IMG/VR virus record: IMGVR_UViG_3300036832_001078
Coordinates: 1 to 40,413 of that record
Strand: one strand, 5' to 3'
Length of the DNA stretch: 40,413 nt
From: a virus
Below, piece after piece: positions 7,675-12,848 of this stretch (its first letter is position 1; the number at the start of each line of letters is the position of its first letter). The notes below the pieces were generated by a model that saw only the letters and a program-made list of their open reading frames with translations, had not been told where the DNA came from and ran no database searches. The position numbers were made by a program, and so were the translations under genes.

Positions 7675-7970
7675 CTTGTTTCCAGGGAAAGAACTCGGAA
7701 AGAGACCACCACAGGGAAAGATCCGGGAAATATTAAAACTTCTTTCCCATTCTTCCGCATTTCGGCCCAAAAATTTTTGATGTGTTTAGTGAATAATATC
7801 AATATATTATATATATAATATATATATTTCCTTCCTTCCCTATACCCTCTCTTTTCTTCTATTTTCCGGGCGCGCACGCGTTTTTGTTCTTACGCGCGGG
7901 AAAGTGGGAAGGTTAGGATTCCACTCGCACCCCCGCCTGACCGCGGTGGCCCCAGCCAGGGGTCGCCACC
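7675..7970. other. AT-rich non-coding region, candidate replication origin
   Basis: A 296-base gap follows the primase gene. It contains CAGGGAAAGA twice (7683-7692 and 7712-7721) plus related GGAAA elements at about 7697 and 7725, an AT-rich core at about 7770-7827 with a 22-bp palindrome (7802-7823), then a polypyrimidine stretch (7826-7867) and GC-rich sequence. Iteron-like repeats, a melting region and the position beside the primase fit an origin. No gene with convincing codon use was seen on either strand. Origin function is inference. Confidence 0.4.
7802..7823. repeat. 22-bp perfect AT palindrome
   Basis: This stretch of A and T only reads identically on both strands over 22 bp. It sits in the middle of the AT-rich region after the primase gene. 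It could be extruded as a cruciform or serve as a DNA unwinding element. Confidence 0.8.
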
Positions 7971-8420
7971 ATGCCGCTCGGCCGCAAGCGCAAGCCTGGA
8001 TCCCGCACCCCGAACGGCAAGCTCAGGCCCGATCGGCCGGCACCGCTGCCAGTCCTCCCCCACCGGCGCGGCTACGGATCCGACCCGCGGGCCACCACCC
8101 AGCATGGCAGGTTTCTGCTGGATGGGGTCATAAACGGGCCACAGTTCGTCGCTGGTGAGATCTACCTCGTGAGCCTCGCCAAGTACCGGGCCGCGATCTT
8201 GGCGCCCCACGGGCTCCGTAGCGCGTCTGAGGGGTCAGCCAAACGCGTGTGTGATGAGGAATTTGAGATAGAAATAGTTGAACGCTTCGAGGTTGTAAGG
8301 CGGGCGCTCGGTCGCCTCATTACCCACGTGGAGCGCGTGCTGTGCCACGAGCAGCGGCCGGCGGATCCCACGGGGTATCGCGCCGGCCTGGACGTGCTCC
8401 GGGGGGTGTACGGGGTGTGA
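7971..8420 (+). CDS. Hypothetical phage protein, basic N-terminus
   Basis: 149 residues from the ATG at 7971, with AGGGG eight bases upstream. The N-terminus is strongly basic (GRKRKPGSRTPNGKLRPDRP), a motif I associate with uncharacterised proteins near the replication-packaging border of alphaproteobacterial phages. The C-terminal half is helical and acidic (DEEFEIEIVERFEVVRRALG, then CHEQRP). It is the last gene of the rightward early operon, ending two bases before a terminator stem. A DNA- or RNA-binding regulator of later transcription is conceivable from charge and position, but no family is recognised. Confidence 0.7.
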   Translation: MPLGRKRKPGSRTPNGKLRPDRPAPLPVLPHRRGYGSDPRATTQHGRFLLDGVINGPQFVAGEIYLVSLAKYRAAILAPHGLRSASEGSAKRVCDEEFEIEIVERFEVVRRALGRLITHVERVLCHEQRPADPTGYRAGLDVLRGVYGV

Positions 8421-8421
8421 G

Positions 8422-8461
8422 GTGTGCGGAAATGCCGGACGGTATTTTCCGCACACTTTTT
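8422..8461 (+). terminator. Intrinsic terminator of the rightward early operon
   Basis: GTGTGCGGAAA (8422-8432) pairs perfectly with TTTCCGCACAC (8446-8456), followed by TTTTT (8457-8461). It begins one base after the stop of the preceding gene and closes the early operon. The stop codon of the leftward gene at 8460 overlaps its T-run. Confidence 0.9.
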
Positions 8462-8717
8462 ACCACTTGAACTTGTGTTTCACGAGGTGGGTGTTGATCC
8501 TGTAGAGGCCATTGGCGTCGATGTCGATCTTGCCGTCATGGACCGTGGCCCGGAAATAGCCGTGACCCGTGAGGTTAATGATCCTGCGGACGCGCTTGGA
8601 GAAGGCCGTCTCGGGCACCAGCAGCAGGATCCGAATATCCTGGCTCGATACAAGCCACGGACCGTCATGGGGACCGTCGGCAGGACGCTGAATCTTGACG
8701 ATGGTGCTGGCGTTCAT
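8460..8717 (-). CDS. Hypothetical small leftward protein
   Basis: 85 residues. The composition looks genuine in its C-terminal half (LTGHGYFRATVHDGKIDIDA, then NGLYRINTHLVKHKFKW), which suggests a small beta-rich domain. It is the last of the leftward small genes driven by the promoter at 9134-9106. The opposite strand is open over the same span but reads as a compositional shadow. No family is recognised and there is no clear ribosome binding site, so it may be translated by coupling or reinitiation. Confidence 0.6.
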   Translation of the reverse strand: MNASTIVKIQRPADGPHDGPWLVSSQDIRILLLVPETAFSKRVRRIINLTGHGYFRATVHDGKIDIDANGLYRINTHLVKHKFKW

Positions 8718-8726
8718 GGGGACGTC

Positions 8727-8939
8727 TCAACAGTAGTAGCGCCAGCGCGGGCACACCACGACGTAGTCATAGTGCGGCTGAGAGGCCGCCGCCCCCATGT
8801 TCGGCCGAGACCTGCGCGCTGGTTTCCGCTCGTGCAAGGGGCAACGCAGCCGGAAATCAGGGCGACAGAGGCAAGTCAAGTTAATTGAATGAACGGTCGT
8901 CGCGGTCTCGGTCGCGCTCGTCGTCGGGGTCGAGGCCAT
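8727..8939 (-). CDS. Possible small cysteine-containing leftward ORF
   Basis: 70 residues if the ATG at 8939 is used, overlapping the upstream gene by 59 bases. A TTG at 8879, one base after the upstream stop, would give 50 residues. The C-terminus (PHYDYVVVCPRWRYYC) looks protein-like; the N-terminal part is Thr/Arg-rich and weak. It fills an otherwise empty gap between two more convincing leftward genes. The start and even the coding status are uncertain. Confidence 0.3.
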   Translation of the reverse strand: MASTPTTSATETATTVHSINLTCLCRPDFRLRCPLHERKPARRSRPNMGAAASQPHYDYVVVCPRWRYYC

Positions 8940-9069
8940 GCACGGCGCAGTAGCGGTCCAGGCGGATCCATTGGTCGGGATCCCCGTTGACGCCCACCAC
9001 CGTGCACGAGCAGTCGCGGTCGAAGGGGTCGTAGAGCTCGGGGTCGACGGTGATGCAGCGGATGATCAT
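8881..9069 (-). CDS. Hypothetical acidic leftward protein
   Basis: 62 residues. AAGG seven bases before the ATG is a good ribosome binding site, and a promoter (TTGACC, 17 bases, TAGATT at 9134-9106) lies about 35 bases upstream. The product is acidic (DPELYDPFDRDCSCTVVG, then HGLDPDDERDRDRDD) with three cysteines. No family is recognised. It is the first gene of a short leftward unit opposite the coiled-coil/HTH operon and shares its control region, which suggests a common accessory function. Confidence 0.6.
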   Translation of the reverse strand: MIIRCITVDPELYDPFDRDCSCTVVGVNGDPDQWIRLDRYCAVHGLDPDDERDRDRDDRSFN

Positions 9070-9105
9070 GTGGTGGCCTTCAGTGTTGTGCGTTTCTGAT
9101 GACCC

Positions 9106-9134
9106 AATCTAGGCCATTCTGTCACCCCGGTCAA
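9106..9134 (-). promoter_or_regulatory. Leftward promoter with AATGGCCTA element
   Basis: On the minus strand TTGACC (9134-9129), a 17-base spacer and TAGATT (9111-9106). The last bases of the spacer plus the start of the -10 read AATGGCCTA, identical to the same position of the opposing rightward promoter. The distance to the leftward ATG at 9069 is suitable. Confidence 0.65.
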
Positions 9135-9169
9135 TATGGCTTATTCAAATAATTTGATGTTCAGTATTG

Positions 9170-9198
9170 TTGACAGGGCGGCCAAAATGGCCTATGAG
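9170..9198 (+). promoter_or_regulatory. Rightward promoter with operator-like inverted repeat
   Basis: TTGACA (9170-9175), 17 bases, TATGAG (9193-9198): a near-consensus sigma-70 promoter. The spacer contains GGCCAAAATGGCC (9180-9192), an inverted repeat abutting the -10. AATGGCCTA at 9186-9194 is the exact inverse of TAGGCCATT at 9110-9118 in the opposing promoter. A GTTCAGTATTGTTGA stretch at 9159-9173 is a weak match to the phage operator motif. It drives the operon starting at 9228. Confidence 0.75.
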
Positions 9199-9227
9199 GG
9201 AGGGGAGGTACAACCTAGGATAAAGAT

Positions 9228-9452
9228 ATGACCGACGCAGACTTTACGCTGATGTTCGAAACGCTAAAGGATATGCAAACTCGCATGAGCCGCATGGAGA
9301 AAGACATTGCGGAAATAAAAACGCACATGTCATCCATCGACGAACACATCACGCTCATTCATAGGGATATGTTCCGTTTCTCTTCGCGCGTAGAAAGCCT
9401 TGAAGAAAGAGTGACGCGCATCGAAGCCCGGCTCGACTTGCGTGATCAGTAA
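9228..9452 (+). CDS. Small coiled-coil protein
   Basis: 74 residues, almost entirely a predicted coiled coil with heptad spacing of hydrophobics (MQTRMSRMEKDIAEIK, then VESLEERVTRIEARLDL). AGGA lies seven bases before the ATG. It is the first gene of a four-gene operon with a near-consensus promoter, and its stop shares one base with the start of the next gene. Small coiled-coil phage proteins of this kind have no assigned function; it may pair with the coiled-coil/TM protein encoded next. It has no DNA-binding motif. Confidence 0.75.
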   Translation: MTDADFTLMFETLKDMQTRMSRMEKDIAEIKTHMSSIDEHITLIHRDMFRFSSRVESLEERVTRIEARLDLRDQ

Positions 9453-9775
9453 TGGACACGATCGCATACCGCGAGGAACTGAAGCGGCTGGGGATGGATA
9501 AAGACCTCGCCGACCTTATTGCACATGCGCCGGAACGGCTCGGTGGTGGGTACGTCACACGCGATTATCTGGATGCCAAGCTGGCAAAACTCGAAAGCAG
9601 GATCGACGGCGTCGAGCATAAAATCAGCGGCGTCGAAATAAAAATAGACGGCCTCAAAATCAGCATCGACGGTCTCAAGGACAGCCTCTTCCTCCGCCTC
9701 GCCAGACTCATGTTCCTGATGGGCGGTGCCTACACCGCGATTCTGTTCTGGGCGCTGAAGTACTACAAGCCATGA
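9452..9775 (+). CDS. Coiled-coil protein with C-terminal membrane segment
   Basis: 107 residues. Residues 1-35 form a small domain (YREELKRLGMDKDLADLI). Residues 40-82 are a coiled coil built of near-identical 7-residue units (KIDGLKI, SIDGLKD). Residues 83-103 are one transmembrane helix (FLMGGAYTAILFWAL) ending KYYKP. It resembles the coiled-coil/TM architecture of DUF1640-type proteins, without claim of homology. It overlaps its neighbours by one and four bases. A membrane-anchored partner of the preceding coiled-coil protein is plausible, for example in superinfection exclusion; this is inference. Confidence 0.75.
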   Translation: MDTIAYREELKRLGMDKDLADLIAHAPERLGGGYVTRDYLDAKLAKLESRIDGVEHKISGVEIKIDGLKISIDGLKDSLFLRLARLMFLMGGAYTAILFWALKYYKP

Positions 9776-10062
9776 CCAATTTCACCCCAACCCCCGCGGA
9801 AGCGTTGGGAGCTCGGGAAATGAACGCCATCGTGACCTGGAAAAACCGCACCATGACCGCCCGGCAACTCAAGGCCGCCATCAAAGGGCTCGGCATGACC
9901 CAGGCCGGCGCCGCTCGCTTCGTGGGCGTGTCCGAGCGTACGATGCGGCGCATGATCGCCGCTGAGGTTGATGTTCATGTGAGCATCGTCCTGCTGCTGC
10001 GCCTGATGATCTACACCAACCAGAAGCCGGTCGTGCCGGAATGGACGCGAGATCAGACATGA
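9772..10062 (+). CDS. Small HTH protein (Aca1-like layout)
   Basis: 96 residues, starting in an ATGA overlap with the preceding gene. Residues 32-65 form an HTH (LKAAIKGLGMTQAGAARFVG, then VSERTMRRMI) followed by a hydrophobic helix (VSIVLLLRLMI). The length and motif order resemble small autoregulators such as anti-CRISPR-associated Aca1. It is encoded third in an operon whose promoter carries a GGCC-AAAAT-GGCC inverted repeat next to the -10, so it is the natural candidate to bind that site and control both divergent promoters. The HTH is clear; the Aca analogy is inference. Confidence 0.75.
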   Translation: MTNFTPTPAEALGAREMNAIVTWKNRTMTARQLKAAIKGLGMTQAGAARFVGVSERTMRRMIAAEVDVHVSIVLLLRLMIYTNQKPVVPEWTRDQT

Positions 10063-10292
10063 CGCGCAAGAAAGCCGCCAAGAAAGCCACCCTCCAAAAG
10101 GACCTCCGGGCCTTTATCAAAGCCTCCGGCGAATTGCTCGACGCCCTCGACACGACGCACCCTCAAGTTCGTGAAGCGCTGGACGCGGCCGGGAGAACCC
10201 TTAAAGATCCGAAGATGTCGGTCGCGGAGGCCATCGCGCGCATCCGCATCGTTCATGCGGCCGCGAAGGCCGCTCTGGCAAAACAAGCTTGA
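10059..10292 (+). CDS. Hypothetical Lys/Ala-rich helical protein
   Basis: 77 residues from the ATG at 10059, which overlaps the preceding stop as ATGA; an in-frame ATG 18 bases earlier is less likely. The N-terminus is basic (TRKKAAKKATLQKD), the rest helical (LRAFIKASGELLDALDT, then AEAIARIRIVHAAAKAAL). No family is recognised. It is the last gene of the four-gene operon before the terminator at 10345-10371. Confidence 0.65.
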   Translation: MTRKKAAKKATLQKDLRAFIKASGELLDALDTTHPQVREALDAAGRTLKDPKMSVAEAIARIRIVHAAAKAALAKQA

Positions 10293-10344
10293 CAATCTCC
10301 TAAAACGGGATTACTGGCGAAATATAGCGGTCGCAAACCGCGCG

Positions 10345-10371
10345 AGGCCCCGTCCCTGGTGGGGCCTTTTT
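10345..10371 (+). terminator. Intrinsic terminator before the late operon
   Basis: AGGCCCC (10345-10351) pairs with GGGGCCT (10361-10367) around a 9-base loop, with a T-run at 10367-10371. It separates the coiled-coil/HTH operon from the packaging genes. Confidence 0.9.
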
Positions 10372-10448
10372 GCGTTTTAGGGACGCGCGCTTTTGCACGG
10401 GGGTCCAAAAGTTTCCAAGTGCCGAGAACACCTTTAGAAATACGCACC

Positions 10449-10679
10449 ATGGCCCGCGGTAAAACCGCCATGGGCATTCGCATCCTTACTGAAATAGCAA
10501 AATCCAGAAAATGTAAATCCGCCGCACGCGTCGCAGCCATACGCGAACTGTTCGACCGCGGCTGGGGCAAAGTGGCGCAGCCCCTCGTCGGCAATGACGA
10601 CGGCGACATCAGAATTACAATTAGAAATATTGTGGAGGCCACAGCGCCACGCCATGATGACGACACCGAGGCCTCATGA
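10449..10679 (+). CDS. Probable small terminase subunit
   Basis: 76 residues from the ATG at 10449; upstream codons in this frame cross the terminator and are unlikely to be translated. Residues 8-45 (GIRILTEIAKSRKCKSAARV, then AAIRELFDRGWGKVAQPL) show the A-A-R-x-A-A-x-R-E-L-x-D-R-x-x-G-K pattern of short phage proteins encoded before the large terminase. It overlaps the large terminase by four bases (ATGA). The presumed role is to recognise the packaging site. It is shorter than classical TerS proteins, so the subunit call rests mainly on position and motif. Confidence 0.6.
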   Translation: MARGKTAMGIRILTEIAKSRKCKSAARVAAIRELFDRGWGKVAQPLVGNDDGDIRITIRNIVEATAPRHDDDTEAS

Positions 10680-12040
10680 TCGACATCGCATTGCCGCACA
10701 ATGGATGGTGCCCCAGGCGCCACCAGATGCGGCTGTGGCGCCATCTTCAGGGCGGCGGTCACCGCGCTATGGCGGTGTGGCATCGCCGCGCCGGCAAGGA
10801 CGAGATCTGCCTGCACCACGCCGCGGTAAGTATGGCCCGGCGCATCGGCAACTACTGGCACTGCCTGCCTGAGTACGAGCAGGGCCGCAAAGCCATCTGG
10901 AACTCGATCAACGCGCACACCGGCAAACGCCGCATCGATGAGGCGTTCCCAATCGAACTCCGCGCCAACACCAACGACAACGAGATGTTCATCCGCTTCA
11001 AGAACGGATCGACATGGCAGGTCGTGGGATCCGATCGCTACAACGCGACCGTCGGCGCGGGTGTGGCCGGCATCACGTACAGTGAGTGGGCGCTGTCTAA
11101 TCCAAGCGCGTGGGCCTATCACCGCCCGATGATCGAGGAGAACAATGGCTGGGCCGCATTCATCACCACGCCGCGCGGCCGCAATCATGCCAAGACGATG
11201 TTCGATCACGCCTCGCAAAGCCGCGAATGGTTCTGCGAACGGCTCACCGCGCTCGATACGGGCCTACTCACCGATGCGCAACTCGAGGAAGCGCTCTCTG
11301 AATACATAGCCCTTTATGGTTTTGATGTCGGCCGCGCGCAGTATGAACAGGAGTATTTGTGTAATTGGAATGCGGCGATCCTCGGTGCGTACTTTGCGCT
11401 CGAGATGCAGCAGGTGCGCGAAGAGGGGCGCATCCTCGAGATCGATGCGCTGCCGGGGGAGCCGGTGCACCGCGCCTGGGATATCGGCACCAAGGACGAT
11501 ACGTCGATCATCTGGTTTCAGGTGGTGGGTGCGCAGATCTTTGTGCTTGACCATTACGCCGCGTCGCAGGTCGGGCTCGATCACTACGTCGACGTGATTG
11601 CCGAGCGCGAGGCCGAGCACGGTTGGATACATGGTCACGACTACGTGCCGCACGACATCAAGGTCATGGAATGGATTGCGGGCAAGACGCGCGTCGAGGC
11701 CATGCGTGAGCTCGGCATGAAACCGATTCTTGTGCCGTTCGCCAAGTTCCAGGACGGGATCAATGCCGCGCGCCGCACGCTGCCGCTGTGCGTGTTTCAT
11801 CCGCGGTGCGAACTCACACTGATCGCCGCGCTCGAGCAATACCGGCGCGAGTGGGACGATGAGAAGAAGGCCTTCAGGCCGACCGACGTGCACGATTGGA
11901 CGTCGCACCCGGCCGCATCGTTTCGCTATCTCGCGCTCGCTTATCAGAAGGCGCCGCGGCGCATCGTGCAGCCGCCCAGGCCGCAAGGCTTCATCATCCC
12001 GCCACCGCTCGACGTGCCGCGGCGAGGGATCCAACTATGA
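10676..12040 (+). CDS. terL: Terminase large subunit
   Basis: 454 residues. The ATPase half has Walker A WHRRAGKD near residues 35-42, a Q-motif-like R-R-H-Q just before it, and Walker B with its glutamate in GITYSEWA near 137-144. The nuclease half has the first acidic motif in R-A-W-D-I-G-T-K-D-D-T, at about residues 265-275. It is the motor that packages DNA into procapsids and cuts the concatemer. The start at 10676 overlaps the small-terminase gene (ATGA) and the end overlaps the next gene (ATGA). Length and motif order are normal for the family. Confidence 0.93.
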   Translation: MIDIALPHNGWCPRRHQMRLWRHLQGGGHRAMAVWHRRAGKDEICLHHAAVSMARRIGNYWHCLPEYEQGRKAIWNSINAHTGKRRIDEAFPIELRANTNDNEMFIRFKNGSTWQVVGSDRYNATVGAGVAGITYSEWALSNPSAWAYHRPMIEENNGWAAFITTPRGRNHAKTMFDHASQSREWFCERLTALDTGLLTDAQLEEALSEYIALYGFDVGRAQYEQEYLCNWNAAILGAYFALEMQQVREEGRILEIDALPGEPVHRAWDIGTKDDTSIIWFQVVGAQIFVLDHYAASQVGLDHYVDVIAEREAEHGWIHGHDYVPHDIKVMEWIAGKTRVEAMRELGMKPILVPFAKFQDGINAARRTLPLCVFHPRCELTLIAALEQYRREWDDEKKAFRPTDVHDWTSHPAASFRYLALAYQKAPRRIVQPPRPQGFIIPPPLDVPRRGIQL

Positions 12041-12624
12041 CCGTCATGAGCCCCCCGCTCGTGACGGTCCGTCACCCGGCTGTCCCTGCCCCCCGCCTAC
12101 TGCCGGGTGGCGCCCCTACGCCAGAGGACATCCTCATCGCGCAGGAAAGGATTACGGCGCTGCGAAAGCAGATGCTGGCGTTGCGCGATCCACGCATGGA
12201 ATACATGATCCGTGCCTATCACGGCATGAACTGCGATCCGATGACGCTGCGCGAGATCGGCGAGAGACTTGACCTTTCAAAGGAACGATGTCGGCAGATC
12301 ATTTCCACGGGCCAGCGCATCCTGGGGGCGCGGCTTGTGAAGACTGATAGCGCGTTGCGTGATAGCGTGAAAACGCGCAAACGCGACTTGTGGGAAGAGG
12401 CGCTTGTTGAAGAGCGCCGCGTGGTCATGGAGCGCGAACGCATCCGCAAAATGGCACAGCAACAGGCAAGCTTCGTTGTTGTTGATAAAAGAGACAGAAG
12501 GCGTGACGGCATAAACCCCAATTCTATCATAAACCCTCTGGTTTTCGGAACGCCCGCAGGCAGTAAAGCACCGCCGTCTTGGTATCTCAACGGACGTTGG
12601 CTATTCGGTCAAGACCATGAGTGA
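12037..12624 (+). CDS. Sigma-70 region-4-like DNA-binding protein
   Basis: 195 residues from the ATG at 12037, overlapping the terL stop as ATGA. Residues 50-97 (RDPRMEYMIRAYHGMNC, then MTLREIGERLDLSKERCRQI, then ISTGQRIL) match the sigma-70 region 4 pattern: a helix, TL-x-E-I-G, then an HTH with S-K-E-R-x-R-Q-I. No region 2 is visible, so it cannot be a complete sigma factor. The C-terminal 95 residues are charged and helical. It could retarget host RNA polymerase to late promoters, or use the HTH only to bind DNA as an accessory packaging protein. Between terminase and portal is an unusual place for a regulator. Confidence 0.7.
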   Translation: MTVMSPPLVTVRHPAVPAPRLLPGGAPTPEDILIAQERITALRKQMLALRDPRMEYMIRAYHGMNCDPMTLREIGERLDLSKERCRQIISTGQRILGARLVKTDSALRDSVKTRKRDLWEEALVEERRVVMERERIRKMAQQQASFVVVDKRDRRRDGINPNSIINPLVFGTPAGSKAPPSWYLNGRWLFGQDHE

Positions 12625-12651
12625 AGCAGACGACATCCGCACCGACGATCA
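12617..12651 (+). repeat. 35-bp direct repeat, first copy
   Basis: The first copy begins at the ATG of the small zinc-finger-like gene. The second copy is at 12814-12848, at the portal start, with one mismatch in 35 (C versus A at base 15). The copies are 197 bases apart and sequence outside them is unrelated. Confidence 0.9.
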
Positions 12652-12817
12652 TGGCGCCCCTCGTCGGCATAGCCCTATGCACGTCAACATGGAGGTGTGC
12701 GCTAAGTGCGGCATGACGCGGTTGGCGCAGGTCTACTGGCCGCGACGCGCATGTCGACCTCGCGTGAGTAAACGGCGTTTAAAGATCAAGTTCTGGCGCT
12801 CTGTGGGGCTGTTATGA
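12617..12817 (+). CDS. Small zinc-finger-like protein in a duplicated-start cassette
   Basis: 66 residues. The start overlaps the preceding stop by eight bases. The first 11 residues (MSEADDIRTDD) are nearly those of the portal protein encoded next (MSEAEDIRTDD), from a 35-bp direct repeat. The middle has a C-x2-C (VCAKCGMTRL) and a later C, which could bind zinc; the C-terminus is very basic. The repeat suggests that a short cassette was inserted at the portal 5' end and duplicated the start site. The function is not recognised. Confidence 0.55.
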   Translation: MSEADDIRTDDHGAPRRHSPMHVNMEVCAKCGMTRLAQVYWPRRACRPRVSKRRLKIKFWRSVGLL

Positions 12818-12848
12818 GTGAAGCAGAAGACATCCGCACCGACGATCA
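12814..12848 (+). repeat. 35-bp direct repeat, second copy
   Basis: The second copy of the repeat at 12617-12651; it encodes the first 11 residues of the portal protein. The pair frames the 66-residue ORF. Confidence 0.9.

Noticed and set aside
7802-7823. AT palindrome as a terminator
   Set aside because: The stem is only A-T pairs and too weak; no gene ends directly before it.
7161-7877. Leftward open frame over the primase end and AT-rich gap
   Set aside because: Most of it is antisense to the helicase domain, and the part in the gap is low-complexity sequence.
8424-8888. Rightward open frame opposite the small leftward genes
   Set aside because: It begins inside a terminator stem and has no ribosome binding site; the leftward frames have better start signals and a promoter.
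10289-10317. TTGACA at 10289 as a promoter for the packaging genes
   Set aside because: The -10 at the right distance is TACTGG, a poor match, and a strong terminator follows before the next gene.
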